The notes beneath the pieces were generated by a model that saw only the letters and a list, made by a program, of their open reading frames with translations, was not told where the DNA came from and ran no database searches. A DNA stretch of 64,000 nucleotides from an uncultured Eubacteriaceae bacterium (GTDB taxonomy: Bacteria; Bacillota; Clostridia; Lachnospirales; CAG-274): positions 62,001 to 126,000 of the forward strand of contig CAMTZM010000005.1 of the NCBI GenBank assembly GCA_947086655.1, read 5' to 3'. The position numbers were made by a program, and so were the translations under genes. Positions 37,886 to 45,743 of the stretch are shown here, one piece after another; the first letter of the stretch is position 1, and each line of letters starts with the position of its first letter.

Positions 37886-37913
37886 ATTATAGCAGATTTT
37901 TAGTATTTTGCAA
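37886..37913 (-). promoter_or_regulatory. Promoter of the Asp23-nusB-xse-isp operon
   Basis: On the minus strand: TTGCAA (37913-37908), a 16-bp spacer and a perfect TATAAT (37891-37886). Transcription would start about 10 nt before the anti-SD sequence. Confidence 0.7.
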
Positions 37914-37942
37914 TTAAACATGAATAAAAAAACATAAAAAAT

Positions 37943-39778
37943 TTATAAAAATAAACTCATAACAAAATTTGCGGCAATACATATTGTAATACCTACTGTT
38001 GTTGGAAGAATAAATGATAAAAGCGTCCATTTTATACTTTTTGTTTCTTTAAATATTGTCCATAAAGTTGTTGCACATGGAAAATGGTTAAGAGAAAAAA
38101 TCATGGTACATATAGCTGTCTTTATCGTCCAGCCATGAGCAAAAAATACATTAGCCATTTCTGTTACACTTTCTGTATTAGTAAGAGAACCGTTTCCTAA
38201 ATAAAACATTATTATTAAAGGAATTACAATTTCATTTGCAGGTATACCAAGTATAAAAGCTAAAAGTATAAAACCATCTAATCCCATTAGAAAAGCAAAA
38301 GGTTCAAGTAACTGAGAAATATAATTTATAATATTAGTATCTCCTATTGTGACATTTTGCAAAAGCCATATAATTGCCCCGGCCGGAGCTGCCACAGCAA
38401 TCGCTCTTAATAAAACAAAAAATGTTCTGTCCAAAAAACTTCTTACAATTATTTTTCCATATTGAGGTCTTCTATATGGAGGAAGTTCAAGAATAAAACT
38501 TGAAGGCATGCCTTTTAAAACCGTTTCTGCAAGAAGTCTTGAGATTATTAGTGTTATAGCTACTGATAACACTATTGCTATTAATATAACCAAAGCTACT
38601 TTAATTGAAACAAAACTTCCTGTTATTCCAGCAACAAATATTGTCGATAACGCTATAAGAGTTGGATATCTGCCGTTACATGGCACAAAATTATTAGTTA
38701 AAATCGCAATAAGGCGTTCACGTGGTGAATCAATAATACGGCAGGCAGTAACTCCGGCAGCGTTACAGCCAAAACCCATACACATACATAATACTTGTTT
38801 TCCATGTGCTTTTGCCTTTTTAAAACAACAATCAAGATTAAACGCTATTCGAGGTAAAACCCCTAAGTCCTCCATAAAAGTAAACAATGGAAAAAATATT
38901 GCCATAGGCGGAAGCATAACAGCAATAACCCATGATAGTGTACGATACATACCATATATAAAAAATCCTTTTATATTTTCAGAAAATCCTAAATAATTAA
39001 ATAAATATATAAGTTTTTCCTCAATAAAATTAAAAGCGCCGCTTAAAATTTGAGAAGGGTAATTCGCTCCAAAAATCGTTATCCAAAAAATTATTCCAAG
39101 CATAAAAAGCATAATAGGAATGCCAAATTTTCTGCTTAAAATTACTGCGTCAATTTTTCTGTCATATCCGCATTTATTTGAACAACAACATGACACAGAC
39201 ATATTATATATTTTTTCAGCTTTTTTAACAATATTTGATATATTTCCATAATAAGTCTTAATTTTCTCATCATTTTTAAGTTTGGCGCAATTATATATTG
39301 TTTCTTTTAATTTATCCAATCCCTTTTGATTTCTCGCATTTGTACCAATAACAGGCACTCCTAAAAGGCTTGATAACATATCTAAATCAATACTTATATT
39401 TTTCTTTTCGGCTTCATCAATTAAATTAACACAAACTATTACATTACTGCATTGTTCAATTATTTGAAGCCCTAATATAAGATTTCTTTCAAGATTTGTA
39501 GCATCTAATACAGCTACTGTAAGTGAAGATTTTTTTGAGCTCATAAAATCAACAGCTGCTTTTTCATCAGGTGAATTAGGGTTTACGGAATACATTCCAG
39601 GCAAATCTACAATTTTAAAACATTTATCCTTATAATAAAATTTACCTTCTGCCGTAACAACAGTTTTTCCTGTCCAGTTTCCAGTATGCTGCCTTAATCC
39701 TGTCAGTGCATTAAAAACCGTGCTTTTACCCGTGTTTGGATTTCCCGCTAATGAAATAACACAGCAGTCGTCATACAT
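37943..39778 (-). CDS. feoB: Ferrous iron transporter FeoB
   Basis: 611 aa, shorter than classical FeoB (700 aa or more). N-terminal G domain: GNPNTGKS (12-19), DLPG (58-61), NLID (118-121). The membrane part has two gate-type halves (MGFGCNAAGVTAC, NNFVPCNGRYPT). A cysteine cluster CCCSNKC (197-203) lies between the G domain and the first helix. Imports Fe2+ driven by GTP. Coupled 3 bp downstream of the FeoA-type gene. Mn2+ or another metal cannot be excluded. Confidence 0.92.
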   Translation of the reverse strand: MYDDCCVISLAGNPNTGKSTVFNALTGLRQHTGNWTGKTVVTAEGKFYYKDKCFKIVDLPGMYSVNPNSPDEKAAVDFMSSKKSSLTVAVLDATNLERNLILGLQIIEQCSNVIVCVNLIDEAEKKNISIDLDMLSSLLGVPVIGTNARNQKGLDKLKETIYNCAKLKNDEKIKTYYGNISNIVKKAEKIYNMSVSCCCSNKCGYDRKIDAVILSRKFGIPIMLFMLGIIFWITIFGANYPSQILSGAFNFIEEKLIYLFNYLGFSENIKGFFIYGMYRTLSWVIAVMLPPMAIFFPLFTFMEDLGVLPRIAFNLDCCFKKAKAHGKQVLCMCMGFGCNAAGVTACRIIDSPRERLIAILTNNFVPCNGRYPTLIALSTIFVAGITGSFVSIKVALVILIAIVLSVAITLIISRLLAETVLKGMPSSFILELPPYRRPQYGKIIVRSFLDRTFFVLLRAIAVAAPAGAIIWLLQNVTIGDTNIINYISQLLEPFAFLMGLDGFILLAFILGIPANEIVIPLIIMFYLGNGSLTNTESVTEMANVFFAHGWTIKTAICTMIFSLNHFPCATTLWTIFKETKSIKWTLLSFILPTTVGITICIAANFVMSLFL

Positions 39779-39781
39779 ACA

Positions 39782-40033
39782 TTAAATCCCCTCCTTTTGC
39801 ACTATCAATATGTCCGATGCGTCTTCTTTTCTTAAAGCTATAACTGTTCCTCTTATACAATAAGCCGCCGGGTCACCCATAGGACTTAAATATAAAGGTG
39901 TAATACTACATCCTTTTGTAAATCCCATTTCTAAAAGTCTTCTGTAATTACGACAGCTTTTTTTTATATATTCTATTTCTCCTGTACAATTTAATGGAAG
40001 TTTGTCAAGAGAAATAAGCTTTTTATCACTCAT
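39782..40033 (-). CDS. feoA: FeoA-domain protein
   Basis: 83 aa. A single SH3-like FeoA domain with RRLLEMGFTKGCSITPLY and VIALRKEDA. Partner of FeoB in the next gene; probably modulates transport. It also contains three cysteines (16, 27 and 41) near the basic face. Confidence 0.92.
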   Translation of the reverse strand: MSDKKLISLDKLPLNCTGEIEYIKKSCRNYRRLLEMGFTKGCSITPLYLSPMGDPAAYCIRGTVIALRKEDASDILIVQKEGI

Positions 40034-40097
40034 TTTTGTACTCTCCTCACATCTATATATTTAATATATATTTTTAAAAACAAAATTGTGCTTGAAC

Positions 40098-40130
40098 AAA
40101 AAAGTCATACTGTTTTAGTATGACTTTTTT
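40098..40130. terminator. Terminator between the GH88/105 and feoA genes
   Basis: AAAAAAGTCATACT pairs with AGTATGACTTTTTT around a 5-nt loop. Directly after the hydrolase stop on the minus strand; symmetrical enough to work both ways. Confidence 0.9.
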
Positions 40131-40137
40131 ATATTTT

Positions 40138-41265
40138 TTATTTATCGTTTTTATGCATTATCTCGATATAAGCAAGTATAAGCGGTGCTATTCCTTTTGC
40201 CTCATTTTCTACAACAGGTTCAGACATATAATATTCAAAACTTCCATCTCTCCTGTCATCTCCTCCTAAGCCGGCAACAAGGCATATTCCTCCAAGCTGC
40301 AATTCCCCGTCTTTTTCAGATAAATATTTTTCACATATACCATTAAAGGCCTTTTCTCCGTATTGAAAATAATTTTCATCTAATATACCCATACGAACAC
40401 TTTTCATTATTGCATATGCAAATATAGCACTTCCGCTTGTTTCAAGATAATTTTTAGGTTCGTTGCCCTTATCAACAACTTGATACCACATTCCGCTTTT
40501 ATCCTGAAATTTAATCATTGAATCTATAAGTTCTTTATAAATCTCAGAAAGTTTGTTTTTCTCATTTTCCATATTATCAGGCATTACATCTATTGTATCA
40601 ATTAAAGCCATTGCAAACCAACCTAAAGCCCTAAGCCAAAAATTCTTTGAAAGTCCTGTTTCTTTATCTGCCCAATACATTTCTCTTGACTCGTCATATC
40701 CATGATAATAAAGCCCTGTTTTCTTATCTCTTAAAACATTATATACGTTAATAAATTGATTATAGCTATCCATACAGTTTTGACAATTATTATATTCAAC
40801 TTCATATTGCATATAAAACGGTTGTCCCATATATAAACCATCAAGCCAAACCTGATTTGGATATATCTTTTTATGCCAGAAATTACTCATTTTAGTTCGT
40901 GGCTGATTTTTAACCTGAGAATAAATAGTATCAATAGCTTTTCTATATTTTTCTTTTTTTGTAAGCTTGTACAAGTCAAATAATGTCTTTCCAGCATTTA
41001 CATTATCAATATTATAATCTTCTACGGAATAAGATGCAATACTTCCGTCTTCTCTTACAAAATAATCAATAAAATTATCAGCAAAATCAAGATATTTCTG
41101 TTCTTTTGTTATATGATAAAGTTCTAAAATAGCTTTAATCATACATCCATCTATGTAATTCCATTTTGAAGGTTTTCCGCTCCTTATTTTTTCAATATTC
41201 CAAATAGGAGCTTGTGGAGTGCTTTTTTCAAGAAGCTGACTAATATACCTATCCAATATTTCCAT
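40138..41265 (-). CDS. GH88/GH105 unsaturated rhamnogalacturonyl hydrolase
   Basis: 375 aa, no signal peptide, so cytoplasmic. An alpha/alpha barrel family resembling YteR: VWLDGLYMGQPFY carries the likely catalytic Asp, with KNFWLRALGWFAMALID and GGDDRRDGSFEYYMSEP further on. Removes the 4,5-unsaturated uronyl residue from pectin oligosaccharides released by lyases such as the one at 1-2751. No transporter gene is adjacent. Own terminator downstream. Confidence 0.92.
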   Translation of the reverse strand: MEILDRYISQLLEKSTPQAPIWNIEKIRSGKPSKWNYIDGCMIKAILELYHITKEQKYLDFADNFIDYFVREDGSIASYSVEDYNIDNVNAGKTLFDLYKLTKKEKYRKAIDTIYSQVKNQPRTKMSNFWHKKIYPNQVWLDGLYMGQPFYMQYEVEYNNCQNCMDSYNQFINVYNVLRDKKTGLYYHGYDESREMYWADKETGLSKNFWLRALGWFAMALIDTIDVMPDNMENEKNKLSEIYKELIDSMIKFQDKSGMWYQVVDKGNEPKNYLETSGSAIFAYAIMKSVRMGILDENYFQYGEKAFNGICEKYLSEKDGELQLGGICLVAGLGGDDRRDGSFEYYMSEPVVENEAKGIAPLILAYIEIMHKNDK

Positions 41266-41437
41266 ATTATCTCTCCTTCTTATACAAGAAAAAATTCTCT
41301 TAATTATAACATTATTATTGTATTATAATACCATAAATAAAGATTTCTTGCAATAGCAACATTTATAACTTGCAATACCTAATTATCAATATTGCTTAAT
41401 TTTACGCACCATTTTTAAAGATATAAATAATATTATA

Positions 41438-41466
41438 TTGCAAATGTTAATATTCATAAGTAAAAT
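41438..41466 (+). promoter_or_regulatory. Likely promoter of the methyltransferase gene
   Basis: TTGCAA (41438-41443), 17 bp, TAAAAT (41461-41466), about 85 bp before the start at 41550. Confidence 0.45.
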
Positions 41467-41549
41467 AATATTATGTCGAAAACATAGAAAAATACATAAT
41501 TTTGAAAACTATGAAATTAATTAAAATAAATATTTTGGAGAGTGATTTT

Positions 41550-42083
41550 ATGTACTACACAAATATATATATTTCACCTATAAGCAAAATTCTTCTTGCC
41601 TGTGATAATATTGGTTTAACAGGGCTTTGGTTTGAAGGAGAAAAATATTATGCTAATAATCTTGACACTAAACATAAGGAAATGGAACATTCTATTTTTG
41701 AAAAAGTAAAACTATGGCTTGATATATATTTTTCAGGTAAAGAACCGAATTTTACTCCGCCAATTCATATGATTGGTTCTTCTTTTCGTATAGCTGTATG
41801 GGAAATTTTATGTCAAATTCCTTATGGAAAAACAATAACATATGGAAAAATAGCTGATATTATTGCCAAACAAAAAGGTCTTTCACATATGTCAGCACAG
41901 GCGATAGGCGGTGCAGTAGGGCATAATGAAATTTCTATTATTATTCCATGTCATAGGGTAGTTGGTGCAAATGGCAGTTTGACAGGCTATGCTGGCGGTA
42001 TTGATAAAAAGATAAAATTACTTTCTCTTGAAGGTGTTAATATGGAACATTTATTTATTCCAAAAAGAGGCAGTGCATTATAA
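41550..42083 (+). CDS. ogt: Methylated-DNA-protein cysteine methyltransferase
   Basis: 177 aa. Start at ATG 41550 with TTGGAGAG before it; the longer in-frame start at 41502 lacks a ribosome site. Active site IIPCHRVVG (Cys134), the RIAVWEIL helix and GYAGGIDKK. Transfers alkyl groups from O6-methylguanine to itself. Followed at once by a two-hairpin repeat element. Confidence 0.95.
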   Translation: MYYTNIYISPISKILLACDNIGLTGLWFEGEKYYANNLDTKHKEMEHSIFEKVKLWLDIYFSGKEPNFTPPIHMIGSSFRIAVWEILCQIPYGKTITYGKIADIIAKQKGLSHMSAQAIGGAVGHNEISIIIPCHRVVGANGSLTGYAGGIDKKIKLLSLEGVNMEHLFIPKRGSAL

Positions 42084-42100
42084 TAAACATTTTTATAATT

Positions 42101-42198
42101 TAACCGACGGAGTAAGTCTGCCGCTATTTTAAGGGAGTACTTACTATTATATTCAGTGGGAGGGAAAGCTCTCACAATATAAAGGCGAATGTTTTTGC
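42101..42198 (+). repeat. Two-hairpin repeat family 1, copy A
   Basis: Runs from TAACCGACGG to AAAGGCGAATG. Hairpin one: AGTAAGT (42111-42117)/ACTTACT (42139-42145). Hairpin two: GTGGGAG (42156-42162)/CTCTCAC (42169-42175). It aligns over its whole length to the reverse complement of 63537-63637 and partly to 50551-50661. It sits right after the methyltransferase stop and could act as its terminator. Confidence 0.8.
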
Positions 42199-42202
42199 CT
42201 GG

Positions 42203-42245
42203 TTATTATGAGAATTTTTGAGTAACAAAAATAGTAGTGAATAAT
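42203..42245 (+). repeat. Diverged R2-like repeat, copy 3
   Basis: GGTTATTATGAGAATTTTTG...CAAAAATAGTAGTGAATA resembles the two R2 copies at 27172 and 35429 with small insertions. It directly follows family 1 copy A. Confidence 0.5.
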
Positions 42246-42315
42246 ATGCAATAATATATGTAAATTTAGTAATAAAGACGGTATTTTATAATTTTATTTT
42301 TAGTATACTATAAAA

Positions 42316-42354
42316 AAGTACAGTACTTGTTTTTTATATGTACAATGATATAAT
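42316..42354 (+). promoter_or_regulatory. Promoter and overlapping palindrome before the radical SAM genes
   Basis: TTGTTT (42327-42332), 16 bp and a perfect TATAAT (42349-42354). A palindrome AAGTAC-A-GTACTT (42316-42328) overlaps the -35 box and could be an operator. Confidence 0.6.
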
Positions 42355-42376
42355 ATGTGCAAAAGGAGGTGTTAAT

Positions 42377-43276
42377 ATGCACTATACAGGAACAATATGG
42401 AGACCACCTTACGAAGCTGCTTCTTTATTATTGGAAGTTACTATCGGCTGCACACATCATAAATGCAAGTTCTGTACTTTATATAATGAGTTGCCTTTTA
42501 AATTTAAAATGTCATCTTTTGAATATATTGAGGAAGACTTAAAAGAAGCAAAAAGTTTATTAAATTTTCGGGAAAATAATAAGTTATCGCGAGTTTTTTT
42601 AACAGGAGCAAATCCATTTGTGCTTAATTTTAAGTATTTAATGTATATTGCTGATTTGATTCATAAGTATTTTAAAGAAGTTCAAACTATTGGTTGTTTT
42701 GCACGAATTACCGATATTACTTTAAAAAATGATGAAGAATTAAAAGCATTGAAAAAAGCTGGGTATGATGGATTAACAATTGGAGTTGAAACAGGAGATA
42801 ATGAAACTTTACTTTTTATGAATAAAGGATATACATCTTCCGATATTTATGAACAATGCAAAAGATTGGATTTAGCTGGTATAAGTTATTCCTTTTTCTA
42901 TCTTACAGGTATTTCCGGAAAAGGACGAGGAGAAATTGGAGCTACATTAACAGCTAATATATTTAATAAGTTAAATCCTAAACTTATAGGCGCAAATATG
43001 TTGACTATTTATACTAATTCAGAACTTTATAAAGAAATTCAAAAAGGAACATGGAATGAGGAAGATGAAACAGAAAAATATAACGAAATAAAAGTATTAA
43101 TTGAAAATTTAACTATACCTGTAACTTTTGCAGCTTTAGGAGCGTCTAATGCGTTTCAACTTTACGGAAATTTACCAAAAGATAAAGGTAATTTATTATC
43201 TGTAATTGATAAAATAATTCAAACAACAAGTGAGGATGAACTACGTAAATATCGCATTAATCTTCCTCATCTTTAA
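42377..43276 (+). CDS. Radical SAM protein, paralogue 1
   Basis: 299 aa. Start at ATG 42377 after AAAGGAGGTG. The cluster motif CTHHKCKFC (Cx4CxxC spacing) follows a WRPPYEA opening; EYIEEDL and GLTIGVETGDNETL match the Elp3/MiaB-like radical SAM barrel. Uses a [4Fe-4S] cluster and S-adenosylmethionine. The substrate is unknown. Followed after 13 bp by a paralogue, so the pair may work together or be a recent duplication. Confidence 0.85.
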   Translation: MHYTGTIWRPPYEAASLLLEVTIGCTHHKCKFCTLYNELPFKFKMSSFEYIEEDLKEAKSLLNFRENNKLSRVFLTGANPFVLNFKYLMYIADLIHKYFKEVQTIGCFARITDITLKNDEELKALKKAGYDGLTIGVETGDNETLLFMNKGYTSSDIYEQCKRLDLAGISYSFFYLTGISGKGRGEIGATLTANIFNKLNPKLIGANMLTIYTNSELYKEIQKGTWNEEDETEKYNEIKVLIENLTIPVTFAALGASNAFQLYGNLPKDKGNLLSVIDKIIQTTSEDELRKYRINLPHL

Positions 43277-43289
43277 AGGAGGGGTAAAG

Positions 43290-44168
43290 TTGCATTTTAC
43301 TGGAAGAACATGGCGACCGCATTACGAATCCAATTCCGTTATTATTCAAGCTACATCTGGTTGTACGTATGGCAAATGTCATTTTTGCAATTTATATAAA
43401 AATGAAAATTTTCATATGTCATCAATTAAGGAATTTGAAGAAGATTTATCTGAAATCAAAAAATATCAGCCTAATGCTCGAAGAATATTTATGACAGGGG
43501 CAAATCCATTTGCGATGAGTTATAATAACTTAAAACTTCGTTTACTTACAATACGTGATTATTTAATTAAATGTCAAACAATAGCAATGTTTTCAAGTAT
43601 TAGAGATATTAAAGACAAAGAATTATGGCAATTAAAAAAACTTCGTGCTATGGGATTAAACGGTTTAAGCATAGGGACTGAAAGCGGCGATGACAAAACT
43701 CTTTTATTGGCTAATAAAGGTTATAATTCATCAGATATTTTAGAACAATGCACTAAATTAGATAAAGCTGGAATTGAATATTATTTTGTTTATATGACAG
43801 GATTATCCGGAAAAGGAAACGGTTATCGTAATGCAATAAATAGCGTTAAATTATTTAATAAACTTAATCCTTATTTTATTTCGGTAGATTCGCTTACTTT
43901 ATTTTCGGATACAGAAATTTATAAAATGGTGCAAACAGGTGAATTTATTCCGGCAAGTGAGAAAGAACGTATTCAAGAATTACAAATATTTATACATACT
44001 CTTAAAATTCGTACACATATATTTGCAAATTCTATATCAAATTTTTATCCTATAACGGCTTATTTACCTAAGGAACGTGAAAAAGTTATAAATGAATTGC
44101 AATATATTATTGATACAACAAATGAAAAAGATATGAAAGAATACAGGAAAAAATTAAAATCTTTATAG
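43290..44168 (+). CDS. Radical SAM protein, paralogue 2 (TTG start)
   Basis: 292 aa from a TTG start at 43290, chosen because AAAGGAGGGG precedes it and the protein then aligns with paralogue 1 from the first residue (HFTGRTWRPHYES against HYTGTIWRPPYEA). Cluster motif CTYGKCHFC; GLSIGTESGDDKTLL matches the barrel. Clearly homologous along its length to paralogue 1 but not recent enough to be near-identical. Function unknown. The pair ends at a strong bidirectional terminator. Confidence 0.85.
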   Translation: MHFTGRTWRPHYESNSVIIQATSGCTYGKCHFCNLYKNENFHMSSIKEFEEDLSEIKKYQPNARRIFMTGANPFAMSYNNLKLRLLTIRDYLIKCQTIAMFSSIRDIKDKELWQLKKLRAMGLNGLSIGTESGDDKTLLLANKGYNSSDILEQCTKLDKAGIEYYFVYMTGLSGKGNGYRNAINSVKLFNKLNPYFISVDSLTLFSDTEIYKMVQTGEFIPASEKERIQELQIFIHTLKIRTHIFANSISNFYPITAYLPKEREKVINELQYIIDTTNEKDMKEYRKKLKSL

Positions 44169-44196
44169 TATATTTAAAAACTAAAATATTTATTAT

Positions 44197-44247
44197 AAAT
44201 TCAAGGAATGTGATACAAATCATTGTATCACAATATCCTTGAATTTT
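44197..44247. terminator. Bidirectional terminator between radical SAM and retron operons
   Basis: AAATTCAAGGA...TGATACAA pairs with TTGTATCA...TCCTTGAATTT, a stem of about 22 bp with a tiny loop and T-rich flanks on both strands, between convergent genes. Confidence 0.9.
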
Positions 44248-44273
44248 AAGATATTATTTTTCTACTTCAAAAA

Positions 44274-45743
44274 TTAATTTAAACCTTTTAATAAATCTAT
44301 ACCCTTTTGTATTATCTTTTGATATCTTTTTTCATTTACGCTTTTAAGCCATGCTATTTTACCCGAAATTTCCTGATATGTTTTTTTAGGTACAATATCT
44401 CCGGAATTTTTTAATTTTTCAGCATTATGTATAGATGCTTTTAATATTTTAACCCATTTTCTGGAAACGCCTATTTCCTCGTTATTAATTACAATACCAG
44501 TAATATACTGTCTATTGTGTTTTCTTAGTATATGCGTTTTTTCTTTTTTAATATGAAAACCTTCATCTTCTATTATTTTATTAATACTATTTAAAAAACT
44601 GCCAATAGCAAAATCATCTGTTTTTCCTATATAGCTAAAACTCATATCATCAGCGTAACGAGTATAAATAACACCTAATTTTTTACATAATCCATTAATA
44701 CGTTTATCCATTTTTCTGCATATAATATTTGTAATCATAGGACTTGCTGGAGAACCTTGAGGTAATATTCTATCTGATGTTTTTATATATTTTGTCTCCC
44801 CTTTTATTTCAATAGGAATTCTTTCACAATAAGTACAAATCATAGCAAGTAAAGATGCGATATATCCAGAGTATCCAAAAGATTGATATAAACCTCTTAC
44901 TCTCTCAAATGTAATTGTAGGGAAGAAGTTTTCTAAATCAATATTTATTAATAAATCAGGGCTTGTATTATGTGTTTTCGCTCCTGTAATTACAGACCTT
45001 GATTTAATAAAACCATGTGATATATCAGAAACTTCCATTTTATATAATATTTTCTCTAATATTTGTCTTTGAGCTGTTTTAAGCTGTGTTTTAGGCGCTG
45101 CTATATGACGCATACCGCCGCTTTTTTTAGGTATATCAAAACGATAATAATTATCAAATGTAATTACGTCCCTATGATATACTAAATAACGTAATGTATT
45201 ATATTCTATTTGCAAAAAATTAGCAAGGTCTTTATCTGTCTCTATAACAGGCAATTCATTTTCTTTAAGTTTTTCTATATTCGTTTCTTTTTTTACTAAA
45301 AGTCCAGAATACTTTTTGCCAATAAATATAATATTTTCTGATTTACGCTTTTTCCAAGCTTCGGTTTTTAATTGTTTTTGTCTTTCTCTTTCTTCTTTTC
45401 TTTCTGCTCGTCTTGCTATTGACTCTTTCATAATTTCTTGAGAAACAGCAGCACGAATTTTTTCATAATCCCATGTATCTTCCAATTCTTTTTTTAAAGA
45501 AGAAAGTTTTTTCTCTATTTCATGTTTTTCTTTATATGTATCAGATATTTTTTCTGAAAGTTCTTGAAATTCATCAAGCAATTTTTTCCTGTTTTCAAAA
45601 TCCTCTTTTGTTTCATTTTTCTGACGTTCGTAAGGTGTTGGCAAATCGTTTGGCCAAAACCCGTATTCTTGCATTTTAAGAAAGGTAAATTCTTTTTTAC
45701 CCATTTCATTTACTTGTTTTCTATATTCAGATTTTGTATCCAT
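44274..45743 (-). CDS. Retron-type reverse transcriptase (type XIII-like operon)
   Basis: 489 aa. Residues about 45-135 form a highly charged coiled coil. The RT domain covers about 190-420: KKSGGMRHIAAP, HGF (243-245), AxxH at 255-258 matching the retron NAxxH element, IDLENFF (catalytic Asp about 269), LPQGSPASP (327-335), YADD (363-366) and ITG (414-416) in place of the retron VTG. No maturase or endonuclease domain, so not a group II intron. Retron RTs make branched msDNA from a nearby ncRNA and work with effector proteins in phage defence. Starts inside the stop of the upstream SWIM gene (TAATG). Confidence 0.9.
   Translation of the reverse strand: MDTKSEYRKQVNEMGKKEFTFLKMQEYGFWPNDLPTPYERQKNETKEDFENRKKLLDEFQELSEKISDTYKEKHEIEKKLSSLKKELEDTWDYEKIRAAVSQEIMKESIARRAERKEERERQKQLKTEAWKKRKSENIIFIGKKYSGLLVKKETNIEKLKENELPVIETDKDLANFLQIEYNTLRYLVYHRDVITFDNYYRFDIPKKSGGMRHIAAPKTQLKTAQRQILEKILYKMEVSDISHGFIKSRSVITGAKTHNTSPDLLINIDLENFFPTITFERVRGLYQSFGYSGYIASLLAMICTYCERIPIEIKGETKYIKTSDRILPQGSPASPMITNIICRKMDKRINGLCKKLGVIYTRYADDMSFSYIGKTDDFAIGSFLNSINKIIEDEGFHIKKEKTHILRKHNRQYITGIVINNEEIGVSRKWVKILKASIHNAEKLKNSGDIVPKKTYQEISGKIAWLKSVNEKRYQKIIQKGIDLLKGLN

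Noticed and set aside
38508..38996. 162-codon plus-strand frame inside feoB
   Set aside because: Antisense to a clear FeoB membrane domain.
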